64,000 nt of DNA, taken from positions 31,092,082 through 31,156,081 of the forward strand of contig NC_067207.1 of assembly GCF_026262505.1 (NCBI RefSeq). The letters are read 5' to 3'. A program made the translations under genes and the position numbers. Numbering within the stretch: the first letter of the stretch is position 1; each line of letters begins with the position of its first letter. The notes beneath the pieces are model-generated. The model had not been told where the DNA came from. It ran no database searches and saw nothing but the letters and a program-made list of their open reading frames with translations. Positions 46,217 through 56,844 of this stretch are shown here, piece by piece. The stretch comes from Trichomonas vaginalis G3. Its lineage: Eukaryota; Parabasalia; Trichomonadida; Trichomonadidae.

Positions 46217-48108
46217 CTATCCTAAATTTGTGTCAGCATCGCAATCAAAATGCAAAGAAGATGGTTTGTTGTTATGATCAATAACAATATTTTCAAAATT
46301 TTCTATTTCATCACTATCAGATTCTTTTTCTACACCATATAGCTTAAGTAACATTACAATTTCGTATGAATTATCACGTTTTGCAAGCTCAAGAAGACTT
46401 GTTCCATCTTGAAAATTATAGTTTACATTAGCACCTTTTTCTATTAATACTGATGCAACGTATTCCATTTTTGCATAAAGTGCATAATAAAGAATTGGAA
46501 ATCCTTGATTATCTACTGCATTAATATCTGCGCCATTGTTAATTAGAATTAGCGAAACATCTTGCATTTCATTTAGAATAGAAACAACTAAAGGAGTCAT
46601 TCCTTTCTTATTTTTTCGATTAATATCGATACCATGAGAAATAAGAAATTCTACTGTCTCTTTTGAGTGCAGAACTGATGACTCATGTAGTAATGATTTG
46701 CCTGATTTTGATATCACATTAATTTCGGCTCCATGCTTTAAGAATATTTCAGCAGCTCGTAATGAATTGAATAAGATTGCTTTGTAAAAAGGAGTTTTTC
46801 CTTCAACATCTTTTGAATCAATTTTTGCTCCATTTTCAATTAGTAAATTCAAGATATCAACGATATCATCTCTGACTGCATAATGCAATGCTGTGAATCC
46901 ATTGTTATCTTCCAAATCAATTTCACAATTGTGTGAAAGTAATATTTTTTTATCTCTATGTTATTGAAATAAGCAGATCTTTGGAGTGGTGTCCATCCAT
47001 GTTCATTCTTTTGATTGACATCTGCACCATGAGAAATTAAAATTTCTGCAATTTCTTTTCTATTATAAATTGCTGCATATTGAAGCGGTTGGTCTTCAAA
47101 TTTGTCATAATTTACATTAACATTAAGAGAAAGTAAAAACTTGCAGAGTTCAATACGATTATTTACAATTGAACTCAAAAATATTGGCTGAAGTTTATCT
47201 ATATCCTTTTTCACTTCTTCATTGCCTTCAATATATACTTTGAGCAATGGTATTGAATAATTTTGAAAAGGAAAAGAAGCAAGATATAATATGAAGTCGT
47301 CAAAGTTATATTTGATAGCCATTAGCATTGCTTCTTGATTTAGAGCTTTTATTGCTGCTTTGGAGCTTATTTTTAAGTCAGATTTCTCTAAAATTTCCGT
47401 CAATATCTTATTATTATATGAGTAAATTGCATTTTTCAATGCCTTTCTATTAAGCTTTTTGACTTTAACGCATTCGTTAATAATATCTATGTTCGCTCCG
47501 ATAAATGAAACCTCCATACAAAATGTTGTAATTTCACTGTTGAAATTATTGAGTAAATGATAGAAAATATTAACTGCTCCGTAGAATGAACAGCATTCAA
47601 TAGGATATAATGGCTCTGATCTACTAGTAAAATGAAATAATTCTTTTGGCTTTAAATCATTTTGCAATATATATTCGAGAAACATTTTAATGTCATCATA
47701 CATTATAATATGATGCAGTTCGTCGTTCTTTGGCATCCTAAATTGATAAGGAATTTCAAGATCATCAAATGAAATGTCTCCTTGTAAGTAAATTGCTAGA
47801 TTTGTATCTAAATTCTCAATTTCTGATTGTGTTAATTTGAAATTAATAAAGCATAATTTTAATAAATTCCAATATTGTTCGGAAGAACGATGATTCATGC
47901 ACGAAGCCTTAGTAAGGAGTCTTACAATTGTAATACGTTCGATTTTGTATTTGTCAATTAAAATCGATTTGATATCATTAAAAATTTTGCCCAATTGGTC
48001 CCCATCTTCAATGGTTAAGTGATACAATTTATTAATAATCTCTTCAAAGTCTTTTGTCTCGCTCTTGATTTGGTTACAAATGGTTTCTAACAATTCCTCA
48101 TTAGCCAT
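46217..48108 (-). pseudogene. Ankyrin-repeat protein, frameshifted, copy 3
   Basis: Same as 34077-35968, with the same break in the run of seven A near 46940. Confidence 0.85.
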
Positions 48109-48135
48109 AAATATATAAATTGAAATTGAAAACAT

Positions 48136-48656
48136 TCATTGAATATTTTGAAAAAGAAATTGGATTTTCAGAAATGAATTTCTTAGAGAATCAATGAGTA
48201 CTCATTGAATAATTCGACAAACATTAAAAATTTCAAAACTCAAGTCTGAGTTTCATCCATTCAATTTCTCATTATTCATATCTCAGAATCCCAACATACA
48301 ATTGGCGCCAAACTTCACTAATAACTATCTGTATATGTGTTTATATTTCATTCTGAATCTCAAGCCTCTTGCATCATTATTTTTTGTCAATGTTTTCTTA
48401 CAATGTTGTAAGCAATTACAACATTTGAAAATTGGTCAAACTTTCTTTGTTCTAATAGGAATAGGCAATCCAATGATCCGCTTATTTTAAAAAGCCTCAT
48501 TTCATCAAACATTAAAGATTTCCATAATTTATATTGGGCCCAAATTCCAAAAGACATAGTATAATTGGTTAAATATTCATCCAAACAAATTATTAATAAT
48601 ATTATTTAACAAACAAATCATAGTATGAAAAAATAACATAAAGAACTGATGTTAAG
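48136..48656. other. Intergenic region, copy 3
   Basis: Same as 35996-36516. Nothing further seen. Confidence 0.45.
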
Positions 48657-49532
48657 CTAATTATCGTCAGCAAGATTGTCTTTGTTGATGGCCGCTTTCA
48701 CCTCTTCAATTTCAGCCAATTGCTTGTTCCTTAACTGGAGGAATACTTTGCATTTTTCGAAGTGCTTTCTCCTTGCTGCTTCAAGCTTCCTTTTGAGTCT
48801 ACCGATCTGATTAACGTCTTCTGCAAACTCGCTTGACATCGTTGAAGACTCTTCGAACCCATCTCTCTGGGCTCTAAGCTGCTCATGTTTAGTAATTTCG
48901 TCTTGTAATTCTTGAGATAGTTTTTGAATTTCGTCTTTTTGCTTTTGAATTGTATCATATATCTGAGAAAGTCTGTATGAATTAATCTGGTTTTGCTGCT
49001 TATCTATTTCTTCATCCATTTGCATGATATTCATTCGAAGAGTTTGTACTAAACGCTTTCCATTCTCTTCTTCCTCTTCTAGTGTATTAATTTGAGTAAT
49101 TGAAAGTGCAGACCTAATCATGTCAAGCTGTTTTTGTAATTTAACGCTTTCATTTTCAAATTTAAATTTTGCTGTTTGAAATTCTTCTTTATTAACAGCT
49201 TGATCGTCATCTTCAGGGTCAATTTCATCATTGAAGTTAGATTTTTGTTGTTTTTCTAGAAGTGAATTTTGTAATGCAATGTATTGAGATCTTAAGGGCT
49301 TTACTTCGCACTGAATTTGGGCAATTTCTTGATTTAATCTAGTAAATTGTTCGGATAAGCTTTGATTTCCTGAAATTGAAGTTGTACTCGCCCGGATTGT
49401 ACGTTTCTCAGGCCGTTGAGTTGTTATTCTGATAGTTCGAGAAGAATTTAGAGTTGACTGTGGTCTACTAGATGTGATAATTCTCGAAGAATTCATCGGA
49501 GTTAACTTTTTTAATCGCGACGAATTCATCAA
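48657..49532 (-). CDS. Coiled-coil protein with basic Ser-rich N-terminus
   Basis: 291 residues. Residues 1-55 are Ser/Arg/Thr-rich with three NSSR motifs, likely disordered and perhaps phosphorylated. From ~60 to 285 there are heptad-rich, Gln/Glu/Lys helices with a short acidic gap near 100. This is a typical cytoskeletal or structural coiled-coil layout; no family identified. It is the only complete copy. The 5' end lies 110 bp from Maverick D, which may have landed in its promoter. Confidence 0.75.
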   Translation of the reverse strand: MMNSSRLKKLTPMNSSRIITSSRPQSTLNSSRTIRITTQRPEKRTIRASTTSISGNQSLSEQFTRLNQEIAQIQCEVKPLRSQYIALQNSLLEKQQKSNFNDEIDPEDDDQAVNKEEFQTAKFKFENESVKLQKQLDMIRSALSITQINTLEEEEENGKRLVQTLRMNIMQMDEEIDKQQNQINSYRLSQIYDTIQKQKDEIQKLSQELQDEITKHEQLRAQRDGFEESSTMSSEFAEDVNQIGRLKRKLEAARRKHFEKCKVFLQLRNKQLAEIEEVKAAINKDNLADDN

Positions 49533-49641
49533 AAATAAAAAAATAAAATGTTTTTATCAAGAGCAATACTGTATTATTCAAAATATTGCAAAATTAGCAA
49601 ATATCGAAAATTAAACCGTGAATATCATCACAACCCAAAAA

Positions 49642-49920
49642 AGTAGTATATGTATGCGGGTTTTGTGACTTTTTTTGTAAACGTAAGAATTCACACAATA
49701 TTGACCGATTTTGTAAGTAATTTTCATACAATCGATAAAATAAATGTATGTTTCTTACGCTTTTTATTCTTACGTTTTGAAATAAATCATGATTTAAAAA
49801 TTTTCAGAATCGTAAGAAATTTTCACAAACCCTTTACATAATGAAGTAAAAAATTTAAAAAATAAACTTTAAAAATTCATGTCTTACGAAAAATTAACAT
49901 TAATTTTAAAATAATTTATT
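49642..49920. repeat. Left terminal inverted repeat of Maverick D
   Basis: Aligns with the reverse complement of 1235-1520. Contains five CGTAAGA/TCTTACG-type motifs in alternating orientation. The inner ~40 bp (ACTTTAAAAATTCATGTCTT core) are repeated directly at 50186-50222, after the first small gene. Confidence 0.88.
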
Positions 49921-49950
49921 TTTATCTTTTATAAAAGAAGCTATATATAG

Positions 49951-50181
49951 ATGATGTCAGATATTCCGCGATTAATTAAACATTGTTTAAATCATGAATG
50001 GGTTAAACTTCAATTTAAAAATGAAGATTGTGAATTATTAAATGAATATGAAAGCCAAAATAAGCTAATGAGGTATAAATATAATGATAAAGAATATTTA
50101 ATTTCATGGAATCAATGGAGTCATAATCAAAGACCTCATAAACGAGAAGAAGAAATTGAAAATAATTATTTTCATGAATGA
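49951..50181 (+). CDS. 76-residue Maverick protein next to the TIR
   Basis: Starts MMSDIPRLIKHCLNHEWVKL; hydrophilic, Asn/Glu/Lys/Trp-containing. It is bracketed by two copies of a ~40-bp direct repeat (about 49863-49902 and 50186-50222), so it may have been acquired as a unit. Leader TTATTTTTATC. Unrecognised. Confidence 0.6.
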   Translation: MMSDIPRLIKHCLNHEWVKLQFKNEDCELLNEYESQNKLMRYKYNDKEYLISWNQWSHNQRPHKREEEIENNYFHE

Positions 50182-50263
50182 AAAATAAACTTTAAAAATT
50201 CATGTCTTACGAAAAATTAAAACTTAGTTATGTTTATTATTTTATTTTTTTATTTTGTATGAA

Positions 50264-51130
50264 ATGAGCGTCAAAACTAACAACGTTAAAAAATTAGGAT
50301 TCACAAACGAGGAAATAAAGGATATATTAGAGGAGGCGGGTTATGAGGTTGATAAATATTATTTAAGAAATTGTAAAAAATTCGCGGAGTTATTAAATGA
50401 TTTAGATTATGATGGAAAAATGAATAAAGATGATGTTATAAATTTCTTATATCCCACATCTGAAGAAGAAAAACCTAAAGAACCTGATGTTTTCCCTGAA
50501 TATTATGAAGAACGGATTAAACAGATGAATATTATAACGATGAGATTGAAATTGGAACAATCAAGAAAAGAAATAGATGAAAGAATTAAGGAATTAAGAG
50601 AAGTTGAAAAATATAATGAGAATGAAGTAGAGGGTTTAATGAATATCCCAGCTTCAGAATCAGAAGTTCAAAAATCACATGAGGAAAGATATAAAAATTA
50701 CTTTTTGGAATCTACTAAAAATTTATTAGATGGTGATATTGACGAAACACTTTCAGAAGAAGGTACAAAATTTATTCATAAACATAAGCTTCAGTTTATT
50801 GACGATGAAGATTATCCTTGTATCCTGCTTTCACCACCTTTAGATTCTGAAAAATTCAAAAAAGCACTGAAAAATGTAACATATGCAACAAATACGATTA
50901 AGAAAGAAGACCATGATATTTACACAAATTATTATTTAAATAAATGCACAGGTGTTGATAAAGTTTTTGATTTATTAGATAAAATATATCAAAAGAAACC
51001 ATTGGTAACATATAAAATTTTATGCGATTGTGGTTTCATTATTGAAGATACCAATAATGTTTCATATGAAAGAACAGCACCGAAGGAAGACGAAGTGAAA
51101 GGTCTATACCATTCGTTATTAAGAACATAA
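50264..51130 (+). CDS. Unknown Maverick protein with EF-hand-like loop
   Basis: 288 residues from the ATG at 50264 (MSVKTNNVKK). Residues ~45-56 form a canonical calcium-loop pattern, DLDYDGKMNKDD, preceded and followed by helices. A charged coiled coil occupies ~95-130. The remainder is unrecognised. A lone EF-hand may be chance or may allow calcium-dependent behaviour. Tail-to-head with the next gene, 5 bp apart. Confidence 0.7.
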   Translation: MSVKTNNVKKLGFTNEEIKDILEEAGYEVDKYYLRNCKKFAELLNDLDYDGKMNKDDVINFLYPTSEEEKPKEPDVFPEYYEERIKQMNIITMRLKLEQSRKEIDERIKELREVEKYNENEVEGLMNIPASESEVQKSHEERYKNYFLESTKNLLDGDIDETLSEEGTKFIHKHKLQFIDDEDYPCILLSPPLDSEKFKKALKNVTYATNTIKKEDHDIYTNYYLNKCTGVDKVFDLLDKIYQKKPLVTYKILCDCGFIIEDTNNVSYERTAPKEDEVKGLYHSLLRT

Positions 51131-51135
51131 AAGAT

Positions 51136-51375
51136 ATGAAAACTTATAAACATTATATTTATTCATTTATTTCAGAAAAAATGGAAGCAACCCATAAAAC
51201 ATCATCTCATCATTTTATAGCTATTCATACATTCCTTTTCAAAGTTGTGAAATTAAATAAGACAGGAATTAGATTTAATGTATCAGGGTACGCATTCTTG
51301 AGTAAATTAAAATGTATTCGTCACGTCGCAGATGATAAAAATTTATGTGTTCTTAATTCATTTTATGGACTTTAG
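51136..51375 (+). CDS. Small Maverick ORF, 79 residues
   Basis: His/Lys/Phe-rich, 5 bp after the previous gene. No family recognised. Composition is less coding-like than its neighbours, and a start further in (MEATHKTSSHHF) follows the poly-T region. Moderate doubt. Confidence 0.45.
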   Translation: MKTYKHYIYSFISEKMEATHKTSSHHFIAIHTFLFKVVKLNKTGIRFNVSGYAFLSKLKCIRHVADDKNLCVLNSFYGL

Positions 51376-51454
51376 CCCTGGACTCTCTGAGTCTCGGACT
51401 TTAAAAAAAATAAACTTTATTTTTATTTATTTTTTAATTTTTATTCTTACATAA

Positions 51455-51694
51455 ATGAACAAAAACGGAACAGCTAAAATGAATGATAATCAAATTAGAG
51501 CAGAAGGTAGAAGGTTATTTAAACGCTTCTATAACATTCCTGATGGTGTTAATCCTAAAACTCGTAGAAGCTATTTAAATGAAGCAATAGATGCATATGA
51601 AGGGTTTGACATTTCATCAGAAAGTGAGAGATTAGCGAGAATGTTAAATGTTAATATTGATTTTATTATTGTGATCCTCAACCAGAAGACGTGA
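51455..51694 (+). CDS. Short ORF preceding the polymerase, possibly its N-terminal extension
   Basis: 79 residues, basic and helical (IRAEGRRLFKRFYNIPDG). Its last ~12 codons shift out of a better frame at about 51655: the alternative frame reads on through a TAA (51697-51699) into the polymerase frame. In protein-primed systems a terminal protein can precede or be fused to the polymerase, so this could be such a domain. That is a guess from position. Confidence 0.5.
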   Translation: MNKNGTAKMNDNQIRAEGRRLFKRFYNIPDGVNPKTRRSYLNEAIDAYEGFDISSESERLARMLNVNIDFIIVILNQKT

Positions 51695-51729
51695 CATAAA
51701 AGGTAGACTTTCCATTAGTGGAATCAATA

Positions 51730-54700
51730 ATGATAGATCCAGAATTTGAAACAGTAAATATTTTATTAACACAGAGTCCATGTGGAAAACTTCACGCTGA
51801 CAGAATAACAGACGTTGAAGCACTCACCGGCTATAAAGTTTGTCCATATTGTAAAGAAGAAGTTTATTCTATCCGTGATGATCCAGAAAGGAAAAACCAA
51901 AGAAGATTTTTAAAACATTGTGAGAAATGTAAAGAAAATAATGGAAGATTAATTCAAGACGTTCAATTGCAAAACACACAGCAACCATATGCACCACATA
52001 TTACGAAACAGAAGATATATCAATGGTTATTAGCACATAATTTGCAGGAATATTATAAACCAACAAGATATTATATTACTTTTGACTTCGAAACATTAGA
52101 GACTAAAGAAGAATTACAACTTTCTGAGTGTGCAACTTTAAACGCTTACTTAAAACCATTCATGGTATCATCAACGGTTAAATTAAACGATGAAACATAT
52201 ACGAGGAATTTTTGCTTAACTTCGAGTGATTCTTTTATTTCTGATTGGATTGAGTTTTTATTTTCAACCTGTTCATTAGTTGCTAAATCAAATATTGAAC
52301 AATATGAAGAATTAATGAAGTCGCAAACGGACCAAACGGCGGGGACTTTGTCTCATACATTAAATGAAAAACAGAAGGAAGCATTTAAAGAACTTTTAGA
52401 TGAAGAATTTAATAAAGTGAATATCATAGGTTTTAATTCGGGAAAGTTTGATTTAAATTTAATTCTTCGTGATTTAAATACTGCAAAATGGAAGATAAAA
52501 TCAATGCTGGGTTCATCTTCACAATTTAAGCAAGTCATAGTAAAGAAAACAAACTATCCATATGAATTAAGATTTATTGACATCAGAAATTATATCGCGG
52601 GTGGGACATTAGACCAATTCACTCAAGATTTCGGAAACAATAAATCACGTGTTAAATCCTTTTTCCCTTATCAATTCATCACATGGGAAAATTACGAAGA
52701 AGAATTATATAAAGAGGAACCATTCACGAAAGATTCATTTTATTCAGCATTAACTCAAGAAACAATATCCGATTCAGATTATCAAATATATCTCAATGAT
52801 GCTAAAAATTTTGAGAATAGATTAGAATATTTTATTCATTATTGCAATAAAGATGTTGAAATTATGATTGACCCAATTGATAAAATTATTGAAGAAACAT
52901 TTGTTTATAAAATTGACATGCTTCATAATCTTTCTTTATCATCGAATGCATCAATGATTCGTTACGCTTTAGCATATAAAGACTTTAATCCTAACGAAAC
53001 ATATCCAGAAGAAGAAAATGTGGAATCAAGTTTTGAATTAACAAAAAAGTATTGGAAATATAAAATTGATTCATATAAGAAACAAGATGAAAAAGCAGAA
53101 AGGGATACTAAAAATAATGTTTCAATGGATGATTTTCAATACTATCACGATTTAATCCTTTCATCTAAATGTAAAATGTGTGGTAAAGCGTTTACATATG
53201 CAAATAAACCAACATTGGATAGAATCGATAATGAAAAACCACATACTAAAGAAAATTGTCAGTTAATGTGTTGTTATTGCAATGTCGTAAAATCAAATAA
53301 AGATGAAGATGTTCAACGTTTAAGAATCAATTTAAGAAATTATACATTAAAAAATAATTTACCAATGACTTTAGATTCAGTTGAAGCTTATCACATTCTC
53401 CGTAATGGAATTACTGGTGGTTTATCAAATGTCCAACATCGTGTTAATCTTAAAGGAATCACGCACATTAATAAACTTTCATATAGTCCAGAAACTAAAA
53501 CTGTATCAAATGAGGACACCACCAACATTATGACTCATTTCGTTGGTGTTGATTTTAATTCATTATATCCTTCATCATTTTCATCTAATCCTCATGTTTT
53601 CATTCAATATACTGACCATAAAATGTATATGCCGGGAAGATTGAATGGTGTTATCATTTGTGATACAGCAACAAAGAAAGCAAAAGCATTGGGAATTATT
53701 AGAAAGAAAAATACTTTATTCGTGGCTGAAGTAAAGGGTCACCTTGATGAAAAATACATTAATGATTACATAAACTTTTTACCGATAATAAGAAACTTAG
53801 ATATTATCACAGATGAAAAAACAATTGGTAGTTTCATGTATAATTACATGAAATCAAACAATCTACCAGTTGACCAGAAACAGAGGAAATTAACTCAGTT
53901 AGCATCAACACACAACCAATATCAACCATTTTCTTCTTATTATCTTTGGTATCTAATAGACAGATTTCATTTTATCATTGATGACATTCAATCAATTTTA
54001 ACATTTACGAAAAACACCTGTTTTAATGAATTTGCGAACGAATTTATGAACGAAAGACAAAAGGCTGAATTAGAAGGAAATAAAGGAAAAAGTTTATTTT
54101 GTAAGATTTCACTTAATGGATCATATGGTTACGATGCAATGAATACACAAAATTACACAAAGACTAAAATAATGAATGCACAGAAGGCACGCGTTGCATG
54201 TATGTCAAATAAGTTTAAAAACATAAGAGAAATAGGAGAGGATACATATCAAGTGATGCTTAAAGATAGATTTTATAGATGTGATACATGTTTACAAGAG
54301 GCATTCTTCACTTTAGATAATGCTAAATACTGGTATTTGGTTTTCATTTATGATTTTATGTATAAATGCATGGATGTTAATCGTTTTCATTTCATTGAAG
54401 GTGATACCGATTCATCTTATTGGGCAATCGCTGGCGACCCAAATCTTCCTAACACTCAAGCATTTCAAGCAATTGTTACCGATAAAAAATTTTATGATAA
54501 AAACATTTTCAAATTCGCACCTTTTGATTTCTTCTGTTTTGATGAGAAATTTAAACCTAAATTAAAGAATAAAGCTGAAGAAAAAGCACATGAGAAAAAA
54601 TTATTGGGTTTAGCAATTGAGAAACAAGGTGATAACATGGTTGCTTTATGTCCTAAATGTTATACATCATTCAATGGTTCAATTGATGGAAGTGATTTTA

Positions 54701-54930
54701 AAAAGATTGCACAAAAAATGAAAGGTGTTAGTTTACGACAAAATAAACAATTAACACCTAAAAATTATTTGGATATAATAAATGATAAAGTGATATTTGA
54801 TGGTCAGAATATTAATTTACAACTTAAAAATGGGTCAATGACTCGCTTAACAATCGGTAAGACCGCATTAACAGGAGCACACACTAAGGCTGTATGTTGT
54901 GAAAATGGATGTTGTATGCCATTTATTTAA
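51730..54930 (+). CDS. polB: Family B DNA polymerase (protein-primed type) with inserted HNH endonuclease domain
   Basis: 1066 residues from ATG 51730. Zinc-like CPYCKEEV...HCEKC near 38-68, exonuclease motif I FDFE near 118, motif II NSGKFDLNL near 236, and motif III YCNKD near 372. An HNH domain follows at ~470-545 (CKMCGKAF, LDRIDNE, CQLMCCYCNVVKSNK). Then motif A GVDFNSLYPS near 608, motif B KISLNGSYGY, and motif C EGDTDSSYW. All catalytic residues are present. It replicates the element, presumably from terminal-protein-primed ends. The HNH lies between the exonuclease and palm; the enzyme flanks remain in frame, so it may be a functional fusion. Confidence 0.95.
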   Translation: MIDPEFETVNILLTQSPCGKLHADRITDVEALTGYKVCPYCKEEVYSIRDDPERKNQRRFLKHCEKCKENNGRLIQDVQLQNTQQPYAPHITKQKIYQWLLAHNLQEYYKPTRYYITFDFETLETKEELQLSECATLNAYLKPFMVSSTVKLNDETYTRNFCLTSSDSFISDWIEFLFSTCSLVAKSNIEQYEELMKSQTDQTAGTLSHTLNEKQKEAFKELLDEEFNKVNIIGFNSGKFDLNLILRDLNTAKWKIKSMLGSSSQFKQVIVKKTNYPYELRFIDIRNYIAGGTLDQFTQDFGNNKSRVKSFFPYQFITWENYEEELYKEEPFTKDSFYSALTQETISDSDYQIYLNDAKNFENRLEYFIHYCNKDVEIMIDPIDKIIEETFVYKIDMLHNLSLSSNASMIRYALAYKDFNPNETYPEEENVESSFELTKKYWKYKIDSYKKQDEKAERDTKNNVSMDDFQYYHDLILSSKCKMCGKAFTYANKPTLDRIDNEKPHTKENCQLMCCYCNVVKSNKDEDVQRLRINLRNYTLKNNLPMTLDSVEAYHILRNGITGGLSNVQHRVNLKGITHINKLSYSPETKTVSNEDTTNIMTHFVGVDFNSLYPSSFSSNPHVFIQYTDHKMYMPGRLNGVIICDTATKKAKALGIIRKKNTLFVAEVKGHLDEKYINDYINFLPIIRNLDIITDEKTIGSFMYNYMKSNNLPVDQKQRKLTQLASTHNQYQPFSSYYLWYLIDRFHFIIDDIQSILTFTKNTCFNEFANEFMNERQKAELEGNKGKSLFCKISLNGSYGYDAMNTQNYTKTKIMNAQKARVACMSNKFKNIREIGEDTYQVMLKDRFYRCDTCLQEAFFTLDNAKYWYLVFIYDFMYKCMDVNRFHFIEGDTDSSYWAIAGDPNLPNTQAFQAIVTDKKFYDKNIFKFAPFDFFCFDEKFKPKLKNKAEEKAHEKKLLGLAIEKQGDNMVALCPKCYTSFNGSIDGSDFKKIAQKMKGVSLRQNKQLTPKNYLDIINDKVIFDGQNINLQLKNGSMTRLTIGKTALTGAHTKAVCCENGCCMPFI

Positions 54931-55056
54931 TACAATTTAAAATTTTATTTTTAATAAAATGCCACAGAAGAGACAAAAGGAACCGTTAATGATGGTTTTG
55001 ATACTATGATTCAAAGAGGTGGGCACCCTTAAAACATTTATTTTATTTTTATATAA
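54931..55056. other. Spacer with possible tiny broken ORF
   Basis: A very short ATG frame (from 54960) passes into a different frame with coding-like end (RGGHP). It might be a degraded 24-residue peptide. Otherwise a T-rich leader for the integrase. Confidence 0.3.
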
Positions 55057-56559
55057 ATGAATAGCGTAGATTTAAAAATTTTAATTGATGATTTAGTACT
55101 TAATCAAAATTTTCTTGATTATTACAGTTTAAAAGCATATCTCCAAAAATATAATAATAATATAACGGGTGATGATATGGATTATTATTATTCGTATTAT
55201 AAAAATGAAATTTTGAAATATCATGATAGAATAATTTCTAAAATTAAAGACAAAATTAAAAATAATGAATATACAAAGGGAAAAACTAAATCACAACTTA
55301 AACAGTTGAAAGATTTCAAAAATAAAGTATTAACAGAAGAAGATATTGATGAATTATATAAATTATATAATCCTGAGCCACAAAAACCAAAGGAACAAAA
55401 ACCAAAGGTGCAAAACACCCAGGTCCTTCAGACCATAAATGATGCACAAGCTTTAATTTATGATTCATTAGTTAAACCACATTCAGCCCGACTTTTAAAT
55501 GAAGATCAACTTTTGGAATTCATCCTTCAACATAAACTCGAAGCAGGAAAGTATATCAAACCTTTATATACAGCATATTTAAAACAAATGAATAGAATAC
55601 ATCCAGAATTAATGAAGGAAGGAATGAAATCCAAAATCAAAGCAGATAAAATTAAACCTCCAACGACAGTACCTCCTCCTCCTTCAGTTAATCCTTCATC
55701 ATTCACTTTATTATATCCATTTCAAACATTAAAGAAGCAAAAAGATTTTAAAAAGGATTTCAAAATATTAAATAAACCAATTGACCCGAAAATTCAACCG
55801 TTAAAGGAAAAATTTAGTCGCCCTTCATTTGCACCATATCCATATTCATACGAAATCGATCATCTGGAATATTCAAAAGGAAAAGTTACTTATTTATTTG
55901 CCATTAACATTAACACTAGATATTTATATTGCATTCCAGTGAAAGGGAAAACAGAACAGGAAACAAGAAGAGCTATTCAATACTTACTAGATCATGAAAG
56001 AGTAGATAATATAAGGGGTGATGGTGATAAAGGATTTCAGGCAGCTATGACTCATTATTTCCCACAAATTAATTTTTTCTTTTCATCCTCTCCATATACG
56101 TTTCATAATAAAATAGTTGATGCGGTAATGAGAACTCTTAGAGATGCGTTAGGGGTTAACGGTCAGATATACTGGGATGGAAATCATGACTCCATCATAC
56201 AGCAGTTAGTATATTATTATAATAATACATGGCATAGAACTATAAACATGAAACCTGTGGAAATGAAAAATGATATTTCAAAAGAATGGGAATATATTAG
56301 AAAGCAAATGGAAAGGTTGAATGATGTTAAACGTGAACAAATTAATTCGGGGCTCATGAATTTTAAACAAGGAAATAAAGTTTTGATTCATCTCGATTAT
56401 GGAAAAACTAATAAATCAATGACAAAAAGAAGACGAAGATTTGACACAATAGCTGAATTTGTTAGATATATTAACGGCAATGCATTAGTTGAAGTTGACA
56501 ATAAATTAATAGAAATTCCGATTTATTTTATTACTCCATTATATTTAAATAATATTTAA
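55057..56559 (+). CDS. int: Retroviral-type (rve) integrase
   Basis: 500 residues. The N-terminal ~260 residues are helical, Lys-rich and Pro-rich (PPPPSVNPSS). The rve core: first Asp in YEIDHLEY (about 268), second in IRGDGDKGF, third acidic residue in HNKIVDAVMRTLRD, which is Asp. The C-terminal region, KQGNKVLIHLDYG then IEIPIYFITPL, is SH3-like. It catalyses integration with 6-bp duplication. The same third-position Asp appears in element B. Confidence 0.95.
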   Translation: MNSVDLKILIDDLVLNQNFLDYYSLKAYLQKYNNNITGDDMDYYYSYYKNEILKYHDRIISKIKDKIKNNEYTKGKTKSQLKQLKDFKNKVLTEEDIDELYKLYNPEPQKPKEQKPKVQNTQVLQTINDAQALIYDSLVKPHSARLLNEDQLLEFILQHKLEAGKYIKPLYTAYLKQMNRIHPELMKEGMKSKIKADKIKPPTTVPPPPSVNPSSFTLLYPFQTLKKQKDFKKDFKILNKPIDPKIQPLKEKFSRPSFAPYPYSYEIDHLEYSKGKVTYLFAININTRYLYCIPVKGKTEQETRRAIQYLLDHERVDNIRGDGDKGFQAAMTHYFPQINFFFSSSPYTFHNKIVDAVMRTLRDALGVNGQIYWDGNHDSIIQQLVYYYNNTWHRTINMKPVEMKNDISKEWEYIRKQMERLNDVKREQINSGLMNFKQGNKVLIHLDYGKTNKSMTKRRRRFDTIAEFVRYINGNALVEVDNKLIEIPIYFITPLYLNNI

Positions 56560-56580
56560 TTTTTTTTTATTTCGTAAGAA

Positions 56581-56844
56581 ATGAGTGACAACAAAGTAGT
56601 CAAGAGTCCAGACGATGAATATAAAAAGAAACTAAACAGAATTAAATCAAAAATATGCTATTACAAAAAGAAGCCGCAATGTGGTGGGGTTGAAAACAAT
56701 AAAGAAATAATCGAAAAATTAGAAACTTACCGTTCAATCCTTAAACTGAGTGAAACAAAAATAAAAGAATTTAATAGAATAAATAAATTGATTGGAAGAG
56801 ATGAATTTAATAAAGATGAATTTTTAAACTCAATCCAAATTTAA
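56581..56844 (+). CDS. 87-residue basic Maverick protein
   Basis: Lys/Asn-rich, helical; starts MSDNKVVKSPDDEYKKKLN. Leader TTTTTTTTATTTCG. Its stop overlaps the stop of the minus-strand gene at 56841. Unrecognised; possibly DNA binding. Confidence 0.6.
   Translation: MSDNKVVKSPDDEYKKKLNRIKSKICYYKKKPQCGGVENNKEIIEKLETYRSILKLSETKIKEFNRINKLIGRDEFNKDEFLNSIQI

Noticed and set aside
1521..49641. Elements A and D as two halves of a single Maverick split by insertion
   Set aside because: A ends and D begins with complete TIRs facing outward, and their outer flanks differ (ATAAAA and CAAAAA).
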